A stretch of DNA of 64,000 bases, taken from Azospirillum cavernae. GTDB taxonomy: Bacteria; Pseudomonadota; Alphaproteobacteria; Azospirillales; Azospirillaceae. A program made the position numbers and the translations under genes. Positions 47,517-56,160 of the stretch are shown piece after piece; the first letter of the stretch is position 1, and each line of letters opens with the position of its first letter. The stretch lies in NCBI RefSeq assembly GCF_003590795.1, contig NZ_QYUL01000001.1, positions 1,939,001 through 2,003,000 on the forward strand, written 5' to 3'. The notes under the pieces are model-generated. The model saw only the letters and a list, made by a program, of their open reading frames with translations, ran no database searches and had not been told where the DNA came from.

Positions 47517-48038
47517 TTACAGCGGGTCGCGCATCATCCGCAGGCTGGGAATGACGATGCTCGCCCCGACGCGGACGTCGAACGGGGCGAGCAGCCGAAA
47601 GCCCTGCGACTGGTAAAAGGTCTGGGCGACGAGGCTCGCGTAGCACTCCAACCGCCGCACGCCGCCGGATCGCGCGTCGGCGACGCAACGCTCGATCAGC
47701 GCCGCGCCGACGCCGCGCCGGACCCAATCCGGGTGGGTGGCGAAATGCCGGACATGGCCCAGCGTTGGGTCCACCGGATCCTGCGGAGCGTCGGGCCGCT
47801 CCAGCGACCAGCCGCCACAGCCGATCAACGCCCCCTCCGCCGTTTCCACCGCGTAGAAGCGGCCCGACCGCAACAGCGCCGGGTTGGCCCGCATCATGAA
47901 CGGCAACGCCTGGGACAACGCCCCCGGCGGATAGCCGGGCGCCATCAACGTCGTGTAGCAAACGCGCAACAGGGCGCTGACCGCGTCGGCGTCGTCCGGG
48001 CCGGTCGCCCGAATCACCGTAAGATCGGGGGCTGTCAC
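47517..48038 (-). CDS. GNAT-family N-acetyltransferase
   Basis: A 173-residue acetyltransferase. Central GNAT features: VRHFATHPDWVRRGVGAALI (acetyl-CoA pyrophosphate loop, RRGVGAA) and the C-terminal VAQTFYQSQGFRLLAPFDV. The start GTG 48038 is used because the TTG at 48056 is weak; neither has a good ribosome site. It ends three bases from the convergent yejF stop and lies just downstream of the GST gene on the same strand, so it may be co-transcribed. Substrate unknown. Confidence 0.82.
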   Translation of the reverse strand: MTAPDLTVIRATGPDDADAVSALLRVCYTTLMAPGYPPGALSQALPFMMRANPALLRSGRFYAVETAEGALIGCGGWSLERPDAPQDPVDPTLGHVRHFATHPDWVRRGVGAALIERCVADARSGGVRRLECYASLVAQTFYQSQGFRLLAPFDVRVGASIVIPSLRMMRDPL

Positions 48039-48059
48039 GCCGTCACAACCGCCCAACGC

Positions 48060-48704
48060 TCACAGCTCCAGAACCCAGGGTTCGGCCTTGGCGGCGGCGG
48101 TCCATTCCCGCATGGCGGGCAGCGCCAGAACCGCGTCCATATAGGCGCGCGCCGTCTCATCGACCGCCACGCCGTAGGTGACGAAACGGGTGACGACCGG
48201 GGCGTACATGGCGTCGGCGACGCTGAAGCGACCGAACAGGAACGGCCCGCCCTGGCCGAAACGGGCGCGGCAATCGGCCCACAGCGCTTGAACGCGGGCG
48301 ATGTCGGCGGCGCTGTCCGGGTTCAACCCCTGGCCGCTGCGGTCCGTCTTCAGATCCATCGACATGGCGTTGCGCAAGGCGACGAAACCGGAATGCATCT
48401 CCGCCGACGCCGAGCGGGCGACGGCGCGGGCGTAAGAATCCTCCGGCCACAACGCGGCGGCGGGGGCCAATTCGGCGGCATACTCGCAAATCGCCAGCGA
48501 ATCCCAGATCACCCGGTCGCCGTCGATCAAGCAAGGCACCTTGCCAGTGGGCGAATGGGCAAGAATCTGGGCGCGGGTGTCGGGCTGACGAAGCGGAATG
48601 ACGGTTTCCGCAAAGGGCAATCCGGCCTGCTTCAGCGCCAGCCACGGGCGCAGCGACCAGGAGGAATACGCCTTGTTGCCCAGAATCAGCGTCCGCTCGC
48701 TCAT
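48060..48704 (-). CDS. Glutathione S-transferase
   Basis: A 214-residue GST fold protein. The thioredoxin-like N-terminal domain has NKAYSSWSLRPWLALKQAG (catalytic Ser likely in YSSWS), the cis-Pro in KVPCLIDGD and DSLAICEYAAE for glutathione binding. The C-terminal helical domain has GRFSVADAMYAPVVTRF. Start ATG 48704 is used; an upstream start at 48719 is possible. It is divergent from the aminopeptidase gene. Confidence 0.85.
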   Translation of the reverse strand: MSERTLILGNKAYSSWSLRPWLALKQAGLPFAETVIPLRQPDTRAQILAHSPTGKVPCLIDGDRVIWDSLAICEYAAELAPAAALWPEDSYARAVARSASAEMHSGFVALRNAMSMDLKTDRSGQGLNPDSAADIARVQALWADCRARFGQGGPFLFGRFSVADAMYAPVVTRFVTYGVAVDETARAYMDAVLALPAMREWTAAAKAEPWVLEL

Positions 48705-48905
48705 CATCAACCCGTGCACGAAGGAATGGGACGACGAGCATGCCGGGGGACGATGGCGCGCGCAACCCCCGCCTGCGCATGGCTCGACCAGCCGCCTTTC
48801 GCCGCATCTCTCTGGCGCGCCGCCGCATTCCCCCCTTTTCAGCGCGGCTTTCGCACGCCATCCTTAAAGAACGATGACCGTTTGATTGCCAAAGGATCGC
48901 CCGTC

Positions 48906-50276
48906 TTGCTCGCCACCCTGCTCGCCGTCGCCACCCCGGACACCGTCGCCCTCATCCCCGTGACCAAGGCCGATCTGCCGGGCTGGCTGGCCGACCAACC
49001 AGCGGCGACCGCCGCCTGGCTCAAGACCGTGGGCTTCGCCGGAGAGGCTGGCAGCTTCGCCTTTCTGCCGGGCGACGGCGCGCCTCGCGCGTTGGTCGGC
49101 GTGTCGGCGCTGGATGATCTGTGGGCCTTCGCCGGACTGCCGACCGCCTTGCCCGCCGGAACCTACCGGATCGACGCCGCCCTGGACCGCCACGCCGCCA
49201 CCCGCGCGGCGCTGGGCTGGGCGCTCGGCGGCTACCGCTTCACCCGCTATAAGAAGACGGACAAGCCGGTCTCCGGGCTGGTCTGGCCCGCCGAGGCCGA
49301 CCGGGGCGAGGTGGAGCGCACGGCCAGCGCCGTCTTCCTGGTCCGCGATCTGGTCAACACCCCCGCCTGCGACCTCGGCCCCGCTGAACTGGCCGACGCC
49401 GCCCAGGCGCTGGCCGAAGAGTTCGAGGCTGGGTTGGACGTCATCGTCGGCGCCGATCTGCTTGACCGCGATTATCCGGCGATCCACGCGGTCGGTCGCG
49501 CCAGCCCGCGCGCGCCGCGCCTGATTGATCTGCGCTGGGGCAACCCGGAGCATCCCAAGCTGACCATCGTCGGCAAGGGCGTCTGTTTCGACACCGGCGG
49601 GCTGGATTTGAAGCCGTCCTCCGCCATGCTGATGATGAAGAAGGACATGGGCGGCGCGGCGCACGCGCTGGCGCTGGGCCGCATGGTGATGATGGCCGGG
49701 CTGCCGGTGCGGCTGCGCGTGCTGGTCCCAGCGGTGGAGAACGTCGTCGGCGGCGACGCCTTCAAACCGATGGACGTGCTGAAGACCCGCAAGGGCCTGA
49801 CGGTGGAGGTCGGCAACACCGACGCCGAAGGCCGCCTGATCCTGTGCGACGCGCTGGCCGAGGCGGATTCGGAAAAACCGGCTCTGCTCATCGACTTCGC
49901 CACCCTGACCGGGGCGGCCCGCGTCGCTTTGGGGCCGGATTTGCCCGCCCTGCTGTGCAACGACGACGCGCTGGCCGCCGATCTCCAAACGGCGGGAAGC
50001 GAGGTGGAGGATCCCCTGTGGCGGCTGCCGCTGTGGGCGCCCTACCGCAAGGGGCTGGACAGCAAGCTGGCCGACATTGGCAACGTGACCAGCAACGGCT
50101 TCGCCGGGGCCATCACCGCCGGTCTGTTCCTGCAAGAGTTCGTGTCCAAGGAAACCCCCTGGGCGCATCTGGACACCTACGCCTGGAACGCCAGCCCGCG
50201 CCCCGGCCGCCCGGAGGGTGGGGAGGCTTTGGGCCTGCGCGCGGCCTACGCCGTGATCGCCAAGCGGTTTGGCTGA
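48906..50276 (+). CDS. Leucyl aminopeptidase family protein (M17)
   Basis: A di-metal aminopeptidase of about 456 residues. The catalytic motif NTDAEGRLILCDAL near 305 is the M17 signature and GKGVCFDTGGLDLKPSSAM near 222 supplies the Lys and metal ligands. The N-terminal domain is divergent, as in the Azospirillum-type M17 proteins. The start is uncertain: TTG 48906 has AAGGA about nine bases upstream, while an ATG at 48753 is in frame but its sequence is not protein-like. Divergent from GST; probably cytosolic peptide recycling. Confidence 0.88.
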   Translation: MLATLLAVATPDTVALIPVTKADLPGWLADQPAATAAWLKTVGFAGEAGSFAFLPGDGAPRALVGVSALDDLWAFAGLPTALPAGTYRIDAALDRHAATRAALGWALGGYRFTRYKKTDKPVSGLVWPAEADRGEVERTASAVFLVRDLVNTPACDLGPAELADAAQALAEEFEAGLDVIVGADLLDRDYPAIHAVGRASPRAPRLIDLRWGNPEHPKLTIVGKGVCFDTGGLDLKPSSAMLMMKKDMGGAAHALALGRMVMMAGLPVRLRVLVPAVENVVGGDAFKPMDVLKTRKGLTVEVGNTDAEGRLILCDALAEADSEKPALLIDFATLTGAARVALGPDLPALLCNDDALAADLQTAGSEVEDPLWRLPLWAPYRKGLDSKLADIGNVTSNGFAGAITAGLFLQEFVSKETPWAHLDTYAWNASPRPGRPEGGEALGLRAAYAVIAKRFG

Positions 50277-50298
50277 CGAAAGCGCCGCTCCCAAACGC

Positions 50299-50342
50299 GC
50301 GGATCGGGAGGGGGGACCGCATTTGTCCCCGCCCCGATCCGC
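50299..50342 (+). terminator. Hairpin downstream of aminopeptidase
   Basis: Arms GCGGATCGGG and CCCGATCCGC are perfect complements, with an inner GGGGAC/GTCCCC pair, around a short loop. It lies 22 bases after the stop. No T run follows, so it may be rho-assisted or a different structure. Confidence 0.5.
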
Positions 50343-50362
50343 CGAAGGAATGGCGCCGTGGT

Positions 50363-50393
50363 TTGGAACGTATTACAACACAGTTATTGTTGT
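50363..50393 (+). promoter_or_regulatory. AT-rich dyad upstream of fliG
   Basis: Just 48 to 78 bases before the fliG start, an AT-rich patch holds the inverted repeat ACAACA (50375-50380) and TGTTGT (50388-50393), preceded by TTGGAA. It may be a promoter or operator; I cannot assign a sigma factor, and no sigma-54 pattern is seen. Confidence 0.25.
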
Positions 50394-50440
50394 GATGGTC
50401 GCCGGGTTGGTCGGCGCGGCGACGGGGTGGAGACGAGCAG

Positions 50441-51463
50441 ATGGCGCTGAAGGTTCGTGAGGATTTCCGCACCCTCACCGGCCCGGAAAAGGCCGCGATC
50501 CTGATGCTTGCCTTGGGCGAGGAGCATTCGTCCAAGCTGTTTTCGATGATGGACGATGAAGAGATCAAAGAACTGTCGCAGGTGATGGCCAATCTCGGCA
50601 CCGTGTCGGCCAACATCATCGAACGGCTGTTCGTCGAATTCGCCGAACAAATGTCGGCCACCGGCTCGCTGGTCGGCTCGTTCGATTCCACCGAACGCTT
50701 GCTGATGAAGACCTTGCCCAAGGACAAGGTCGATCAGATCATGGAGGAAATCCGTGGTCCCGCCGGTCGCACCATGTGGGACAAGCTGGCGAACGTGAAT
50801 GAATCCGTTCTGTCCAACTATCTGAAAAACGAATACCCGCAGACCGTCGCGGTGGTGTTGTCGAAAATCCGCCCCGAACACGCCGGGCGCGTGCTGACCC
50901 AGTTGCCGGAAAGCTTCGCCATGGAAGTCATCATGCGCATGCTGCGCATGGAGGCCGTGCAGAAGGAGGTTCTGGACGACGTGGAGCGCACGCTGCGCAC
51001 CGAATTCATGACCAATCTGGCCCGCACCAGCCGCCGGGACAGCCACGAAATGCTGGCGGAAATCTTCAACGGCCTGGACCGCACCACCGAACACCGCTTC
51101 ATGGCCGCGTTGGAAGAACGCAACCGCGACAGCGCCGAACGCATCAAGTCGCTGATGTTCACCTTCGAGGATCTCTCGAAGCTCGACCCGTCCGGCGTCC
51201 AGACCCTGCTGCGCACGGTGGACAAGCAAAAGCTGGGCACCGCGCTGAAGGGCGCCTCGGAAACGCTGAAGGATCTGTTCTTCTCCAACATGTCGGAACG
51301 CGCGGGGAAGATCATGCGCGAAGACATGGCGGCGATGGGTCCGGTCCGCGTCCGCGAGGTGGACGAGGCGCAGATGTACATGGTCCAGCTCGCCAAGGAT
51401 CTGGCGGCGCGCGGCGAACTCGTCATCTCCGAAGGCAGCGGCGAGAACGAGTTGATTTACTGA
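50441..51463 (+). CDS. fliG: Flagellar motor switch protein FliG
   Basis: A 340-residue switch protein that links FliF and MotA. It has the N-domain ([20 protein letters not shown]), the middle domain with EHP-type [19 protein letters not shown] near 127-145, and the C-terminal charge-bearing domain ([18 protein letters not shown], then [18 protein letters not shown]). The residues [20 protein letters not shown] suit the Rhodospirillales type. It stands alone, with no fliF or fliH near, so the rest of the flagellar genes must be elsewhere. Confidence 0.93.
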   Translation: MALKVREDFRTLTGPEKAAILMLALGEEHSSKLFSMMDDEEIKELSQVMANLGTVSANIIERLFVEFAEQMSATGSLVGSFDSTERLLMKTLPKDKVDQIMEEIRGPAGRTMWDKLANVNESVLSNYLKNEYPQTVAVVLSKIRPEHAGRVLTQLPESFAMEVIMRMLRMEAVQKEVLDDVERTLRTEFMTNLARTSRRDSHEMLAEIFNGLDRTTEHRFMAALEERNRDSAERIKSLMFTFEDLSKLDPSGVQTLLRTVDKQKLGTALKGASETLKDLFFSNMSERAGKIMREDMAAMGPVRVREVDEAQMYMVQLAKDLAARGELVISEGSGENELIY

Positions 51464-51474
51464 TCGCCAGTTCC

Positions 51475-51496
51475 CGCGTTGGCGCGCGCCAACGCG
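51475..51496. repeat. 22-bp perfect palindrome after fliG
   Basis: The sequence CGCGTTGGCGC followed by its exact complement GCGCCAACGCG is a 22-base perfect palindrome 11 bases past the fliG stop. It could be a hairpin that ends or stabilises the transcript, or a protein-binding site; no T run follows. Confidence 0.5.
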
Positions 51497-51571
51497 TATG
51501 CTGCACTGAAAAATAGAATTTTCGCACGTCCCTGAATGGCGTTACCCCTGGCGTGTGAACGTCAATCAACG

Positions 51572-52018
51572 ATGGGGGCGGCGGTGAATTCTCCGGCGGA
51601 TGTCGCGCAGGCGTGGATGAACATGTGGATGGCGCCCCTGTCCGGCGCGTTTCAGCCCGGCGCCAAAATGCCCCTGTCGGGCAACGTCACCCAAGACATC
51701 AACCCTTGGGCGCAATGGATGAAGAACGCCAATTTCGGCATGTTCAACATCAACGTCGGGACCGGCAAGCACGCCGAAGCCGAACGCAAGGTCGAGCAGG
51801 AGTTGGGCGGCCAGTTTGAAGTGCTGATGATCGTCACGGAGGCTCTGGCCGTGCTGGTGAAGGACGTCAACGTCGCGGCGTTGCCCGCCGACCGCGACCG
51901 TCTGGCCATCTTGAAGCTGAAAGAGCTGGTGGACGAGTTGGACGTCTTCCCCGACGATTACTGGAACTGGTCGGCCCCGACGCCCGCCCCGAACCATCCC
52001 GCTGTGATCGACGCGTGA
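51572..52018 (+). CDS. Protein of unknown function, 148 residues
   Basis: Trp-, Met- and Asn-rich N-terminal half (VNSPADVAQAWMNMWMAPL, DINPWAQWMKNANFGMF) and a helical middle (KVEQELGGQFEVLMIVTEAL), with DELDVFPDDYWNWSAP near the end. There is no signal peptide or obvious membrane helix. The N-terminal WxxMWxxP pattern is a little like phasin-type or granule-associated proteins, but too weak to name. Start ATG 51572 is chosen; a GTG at 51584 is just as plausible. It is downstream of fliG in the same direction. Confidence 0.6.
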   Translation: MGAAVNSPADVAQAWMNMWMAPLSGAFQPGAKMPLSGNVTQDINPWAQWMKNANFGMFNINVGTGKHAEAERKVEQELGGQFEVLMIVTEALAVLVKDVNVAALPADRDRLAILKLKELVDELDVFPDDYWNWSAPTPAPNHPAVIDA

Positions 52019-52135
52019 CATCGCACAGATCGTTGGGCTGGCCCGCGAAAGGCTTGCTTGAATGGGGCCGGTTGGGCGACACTCGGCGCGCGTGAATCGG
52101 GTGTGTGACCGGACGCGGATTGGCTGGGGGGAAGC

Positions 52136-52600
52136 ATGGCTCGGAACCTCAAGGCGCTTGGGTTGTGGCGGACGGCGCTGGTCGCCAGCGTTCGGCAAGA
52201 CGGGCCGGACCTGTCGGCCCGTCAGTTGGCGATCCTGCTGCAAGTCTATCTGACCGATCCGCCCCACACGGTGCGCGGGCTGGCCGCGTTGTTGAACATC
52301 TCCAAACCCGCCGTCACCCGCGCGCTGGACCGCCTGTCGGTGTTGAGCTTCGTCAAGCGCAAGCGCGATCTTGAGGACAAGCGCAACGTCCTGGTTCAGC
52401 GCACCGTCAGGGGCAGCGTCTTCCTGTCCGACTTCGCCGAACTGGTGATCGCCGCCGGGGCCGTGACCGAAGAGGACATGGCCGTCGTCCGCGCCGAAGA
52501 CGCGCTGGCGCTGGCCGCCAAGGCCCGGTTGGAAGCCAACCTCAAACCCACCGCCGCCGCCCCGCCGCCGCCGTCCGTCGAAGCGACGGCGGTTCTTTAA
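52136..52600 (+). CDS. MarR-type winged-helix protein
   Basis: A 154-residue protein with a winged helix of the MarR class: LSARQLAILLQVYLTD, then TVRGLAALLNISKPAVTRAL and DRLSVLSFVKRKRDLEDKRN, with the wing arginine/lysine cluster. The C-terminus ends in an Ala/Pro-rich tail. The start ATG 52136 has GGGGGGAAGC upstream. Unlike typical MarR regulators it is not divergent from a target gene; neighbours are an unknown gene and a dehydrogenase. Confidence 0.82.
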   Translation: MARNLKALGLWRTALVASVRQDGPDLSARQLAILLQVYLTDPPHTVRGLAALLNISKPAVTRALDRLSVLSFVKRKRDLEDKRNVLVQRTVRGSVFLSDFAELVIAAGAVTEEDMAVVRAEDALALAAKARLEANLKPTAAAPPPPSVEATAVL

Positions 52601-52634
52601 GGGGCGGTTTTGTAGACGGCGGCTTGCCGCTCTC

Positions 52635-53561
52635 TCAATAACCCTGCTGACGGTCCACCTGATTCGGCAGGGGCCGCCCGGCGCGAAAGGCGTTGACCGC
52701 CGCCGCCACCTGATCGGCGGAGCGCGACGGGTGGGTGATCGCCGCGACGTGCGGGGTGACGCGGATCGCCGGATGGCTCCAAAAAGGATGCCCGGGCCGC
52801 AGCGGTTCTTCGGCGAAAACGTCCAGGCTCGACCCGCGCAGACGCCCCGACTCGAGCGCTGCCAACAGATCCGCCTCCACCAGATGGCCGCCGCGCGCGG
52901 CGTTGACCACCACCGCCCCCGGTGGCAAGGCGGCGAACAAATCCGCGTTCAACAGGCCGCGCGTGTCCGGGGTCAGCGGCAGCAGGCAAATCAGAATGTC
53001 GGTCTGCGGCAGCATCGCGGCCAGCCCGTCGGCCCCGGCGAAACTCTCCACCCCGTCGACGCTCTTCGGAGTCCGGCTCCAGCCCAACACCCGGTAATCC
53101 AGGCTGCGCAGGGTGCGCGCCGACGCGGTTCCCAACTCCCCCAACCCCAGAATGCCGACGGTGACGTCGCGGGCCGGTTTGTGGCCCAACGGCTGCCAGC
53201 GCTCCGCCGCTTGCAAGGCGGCGTACTCCTCCATCTGGCGGTGCCAGCGCAGAACCTGGAGCGCCACATAGCCCGCCATGTCGACCGTCAACCCGTCCGA
53301 CACCATGCGAACCAGTGGAACGTCGGGCAGCGTCGGATCCTCCAACAGCGGCTCCACGCCGGCGCCCAGCGACAGGATCAGCCCCAGATTCGGCAGGCTG
53401 GCCAGCATCCCGGCGGGCGGCTTCCACACCAGCGCCATGGTGATGTCCGCCGAATCGCCGACATCGGGCCAGACGCGGAACTCCAAACCGGGAAGCCGTT
53501 TGGCGATTTCGAGGCGCCAATCCTCAGCGTTGTCGCTGGCGGAGCAGAACAGAAGCGTCAC
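52635..53561 (-). CDS. ghrA: 2-hydroxyacid dehydrogenase (glyoxylate/hydroxypyruvate reductase A type)
   Basis: A 308-residue NAD(P)-dependent dehydrogenase. The Rossmann motif GILGLGELGTASARTLRSLD lies near 140-160; the active site residues are in NAARGGHLVEADLLAAL (Arg), DVFAEEPLRPGHPFW (Glu) and TPHVAAITHPS (His). The N-terminal part VTLLFCSASDN and LSLGAGVEPLLED is like GhrA. Start GTG 53561 has GGGGA seven bases upstream; the larger open frame on to 54560 crosses rluE on the other strand and is not real. Confidence 0.88.
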   Translation of the reverse strand: MTLLFCSASDNAEDWRLEIAKRLPGLEFRVWPDVGDSADITMALVWKPPAGMLASLPNLGLILSLGAGVEPLLEDPTLPDVPLVRMVSDGLTVDMAGYVALQVLRWHRQMEEYAALQAAERWQPLGHKPARDVTVGILGLGELGTASARTLRSLDYRVLGWSRTPKSVDGVESFAGADGLAAMLPQTDILICLLPLTPDTRGLLNADLFAALPPGAVVVNAARGGHLVEADLLAALESGRLRGSSLDVFAEEPLRPGHPFWSHPAIRVTPHVAAITHPSRSADQVAAAVNAFRAGRPLPNQVDRQQGY

Positions 53562-53657
53562 AGCCGGTCCCCTGCTATGAAGGATGAAGGACGGCGACCA
53601 TAGCGCCTTTCCGCCGGTCCTGACCCATTCCCGATCCGCAAGCCAGAAAGTCCGCCC

Positions 53658-54323
53658 GTGCCGCGCCTGATTTTGCTGAACAAGCCCTATGGCGTGCTGC
53701 CGCAATTCACCGACGACCAGGGCCGCCCGACTCTGGCCGCCCATGTGCCAATTCCCGGCGTCTACGCCGCCGGACGGCTCGACCGCGACAGCGAGGGACT
53801 GCTGGCCCTGAGCGACGACGGCGCGCTGATCGCCCGCATCGCCGCACCGAAGAACAAGATGGCGAAGACCTATTGGGTGCAGGTGGAGGGCGTGCCGACC
53901 GACGCGGCGCTGGCCGCGCTGCGAGCAGGCGTTACTCTGAAGGACGGCCCGACCCTGCCCGCCGAGGTGGAGCGGATCGACGAACCCGCCGATCTGTGGC
54001 CGCGCGACCCGCCGGTCCGCTTCCGCGCCGCCATCCCGACAAGCTGGCTGGCCCTGACCCTGCGCGAAGGCCGCAATAGGCAGGTCCGCCGGATGACGGC
54101 GGCGGTCGGCTTCCCAACCCTGCGCCTGATCCGCTGGTCGATTGGCGATTGGACGCTCGACGGTCTGGCCCCCGGCCAATGGCGCGAGGTGACGTTGCCG
54201 CAACCGGAGCCGGGCAAGCCGCAACGGACCAGAGCCGCGTCCGCCAAGCCGGAAGGTCCCAAGCCGCAACGTCCGCGCAAACCCGCCACCCCGGCGACCA
54301 ACGCGCGCAAGCGGCGGCGTTAG
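53658..54323 (+). CDS. rluE: 23S rRNA pseudouridine synthase, RluE type
   Basis: A 221-residue pseudouridine synthase without an S4 domain. The catalytic Asp lies in [14 protein letters not shown] near 38-51; [10 protein letters not shown] at 8-17 and [20 protein letters not shown] near 134-153 are family motifs. The C-terminal 40 residues are Lys/Arg/Pro-rich ([15 protein letters not shown]) and probably bind RNA non-specifically. RluE modifies helix 79 of 23S rRNA in E. coli. Start GTG 53658. Confidence 0.88.
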   Translation: MPRLILLNKPYGVLPQFTDDQGRPTLAAHVPIPGVYAAGRLDRDSEGLLALSDDGALIARIAAPKNKMAKTYWVQVEGVPTDAALAALRAGVTLKDGPTLPAEVERIDEPADLWPRDPPVRFRAAIPTSWLALTLREGRNRQVRRMTAAVGFPTLRLIRWSIGDWTLDGLAPGQWREVTLPQPEPGKPQRTRAASAKPEGPKPQRPRKPATPATNARKRRR

Positions 54324-54342
54324 GCCAACCGCCCGCGCGCCA

Positions 54343-55497
54343 TCACGGCTTGGCCGGAGCCACCGATGGCGCGCGGGCGTTGGTTTCATTCGCCGCGTCG
54401 CCCAACAGCCCAGCCTCGCGGTAATAGCGCTCGGCCCCCGGATGCAGCGGAATCGCCACGTCGGTCGCCGCCTTCGCCGGGTCGAAGCTGCGGCCCTTGG
54501 GGTGGCCTTCGGCCAGAATGCGGCGGGTGTTCTCGTGCCACAGCGCCTTGACCACGCCATAAATCAGCTCGGGGTCGCGGTCCGCCCGCACCAGCAATTC
54601 CGCCCCCAGGCTGAGCGTCGGGGTGGGCGCGGTGCCGGGATAGGCCTCCGCCGGGATTTCGCTGTCCAGGTAAAAGCGCAGGCCCCGGCGCAGCCGCGCC
54701 GCCGGTTCGCCGTCAATCGGGATGAGACGGATCGGCGTCCGCGCCGCCACGTCGCTGACCGCCGCCACCGGATAGCCGCCGACCATGAAGAACCCGTCCA
54801 ACTCGCCCTTGGCCAGCCGGTCGGCGGCGGTGCCGGGCTTCAGATATTGCGGGGTGATCGTGCTTTCCGACAGGCCATAGGCGTCCAGGATCAACCGCGC
54901 CTCAACCAACGTGCCGGATCCCTCCTCGCCCAAGGAAATGTTGCGGCCCTTCAGATCGGCCATCCGGTCGATAAAGCCGTCGGAACGCACCACCACCTGA
55001 ATCGCCTCGGCGTACAACATGCCGAGCGAACGCAACCCCTCGAACGGCGGCTTGCCCAAATAGCTGCCGGTGCCGCTGTAGGCCCAATAGGCGACGTCGG
55101 CCTGGGCCAAACCCGCCTCGACCGCGCCCGACCGCAGCAATTCGATGTTCTCGACCGAGCCGTTGGTCGCCTGCGCCACCACGATCAAACCGGGAATCCC
55201 GCAACTGCCGCCCCGGTCGCAAGGACGCGATCCCGGCGGGTTGGAAATGGCGTTGGCGATCAAGCCGCCAATCGGGAAATAGGTCCCCGAGGTGGTGCCG
55301 GTGCCGATGCGGAAATAGCGCAACTCCTGCGCCCGCGCCGCGCCCCAGCCGACGCCCCAGGGCGCCAGCGCCAACCCCGCCGCCCCGGCCAAAAGCTGGC
55401 GGCGCGACGGACTGGGCGCGGCGGGCGGCGCCGTCGTCACAACGGCTGCGGAAGGGGGGGCGTTGCGTCCTGCGCGTGACACCAGGGAAATTCCCAT
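54343..55497 (-). CDS. TAXI-family TRAP transporter solute-binding protein
   Basis: A 384-residue periplasmic binding protein with an N-terminal Tat-like signal (SRRQLLAGAAGLALAP near 32-47, mature start about QELRYFRIG). The mature part has IGTGTTSGTYFPIGGLIANAI near 62-82, the TAXI signature, plus PYLK-type TPQYLKPGTAADRLAKGELDG. TAXI proteins feed TRAP permeases, but no TRAP permease gene (fused QM) is near; the partner may be elsewhere. Start ATG 55497 is chosen over 55545. Confidence 0.86.
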   Translation of the reverse strand: MGISLVSRAGRNAPPSAAVVTTAPPAAPSPSRRQLLAGAAGLALAPWGVGWGAARAQELRYFRIGTGTTSGTYFPIGGLIANAISNPPGSRPCDRGGSCGIPGLIVVAQATNGSVENIELLRSGAVEAGLAQADVAYWAYSGTGSYLGKPPFEGLRSLGMLYAEAIQVVVRSDGFIDRMADLKGRNISLGEEGSGTLVEARLILDAYGLSESTITPQYLKPGTAADRLAKGELDGFFMVGGYPVAAVSDVAARTPIRLIPIDGEPAARLRRGLRFYLDSEIPAEAYPGTAPTPTLSLGAELLVRADRDPELIYGVVKALWHENTRRILAEGHPKGRSFDPAKAATDVAIPLHPGAERYYREAGLLGDAANETNARAPSVAPAKP

Positions 55498-55570
55498 TCG
55501 TTTGAGGGGCGGAGGAAGAACGATCCCAACAAGATCTCCGCACAACGCGCCCTTTTCAAGCCGCGAACGG

Positions 55571-56065
55571 TTAAATCACGCCAACCAGATCAAGAACGCC
55601 CGCGACCGACACAACGCCGCCACACATCCGCACCGCGCGGGCCGATTCCGCCTGCGTCACCACCAGCGACAGGCCCACCCCAGCGCAGGACACCAGCAAC
55701 AGCCCGCTGGCGAAACCGCTCCAGAACAGCAAGGTTCCCTGGTGCGGATGGCCGTGAAACACCGCCGCGACGGCGGCGACCAGAACCACCAGCGCCACCG
55801 GCGCCCGCACCGCGAAGCCAACCAGCCCGCCCATGACGATCAAGGACACCGCCAGCCCCGGCATGGCGTAGGGCAGCCGCAGCCCCATCTGCGCCGCGAT
55901 TCCCGCCGCCAGCGCCGCCGTGACGGCGGCGGTCGGGGCCTGCCAGACGGCGGCGCCGCCGGTCTGCCCGGCCCACAGGCCAATCGCCAGAAAGCCCAAA
56001 AGATGCTGAAGCACCCACACCGGCTCGATCAACCCGGCGCCAAAGGCGCCCGTCACCGTCGTCAT
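55571..56065 (-). CDS. Divergent HupE/UreJ-type membrane protein
   Basis: A 164-residue protein with about five to six membrane segments and the HupE/UreJ layout: VLQHLLGFLAIGLWAGQ near 18-34, VSLIVMGGLVGFAVRAPVAL near 74, FHGHPHQGTLLFWSGFASG near 103. HupE/UreJ proteins are Ni/Co-permease-like partners of hydrogenase and urease. Here the N-terminal HPxxGLDH motif reads EPVWVLQH, so the first His and the Asp are replaced, and there is no cleavable signal. No urease or hydrogenase gene is near. Possibly a diverged paralogue. Lies 73 bp from the TAXI gene. Confidence 0.68.
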   Translation of the reverse strand: MTTVTGAFGAGLIEPVWVLQHLLGFLAIGLWAGQTGGAAVWQAPTAAVTAALAAGIAAQMGLRLPYAMPGLAVSLIVMGGLVGFAVRAPVALVVLVAAVAAVFHGHPHQGTLLFWSGFASGLLLVSCAGVGLSLVVTQAESARAVRMCGGVVSVAGVLDLVGVI

Positions 56066-56160
56066 GCGCCCATTCCCTCAAAGCCGACCGGATCACGGGT
56101 CGGTATGACGGCGGGCGCGCCGTTGGGTCAAGAGGCGAGGCGCGGCGACGGGCTTGACGC

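Noticed and set aside
47733..48905. Upstream extension of the aminopeptidase to 847 residues
   Set aside because: It overlaps the GNAT and GST genes on the opposite strand and is His/Arg/Gln-rich shadow sequence.
53562..54560. Extension of the 2-hydroxyacid dehydrogenase to 641 residues
   Set aside because: It lies antisense to rluE; the GTG at 53561 with GGGGA upstream gives the normal start.
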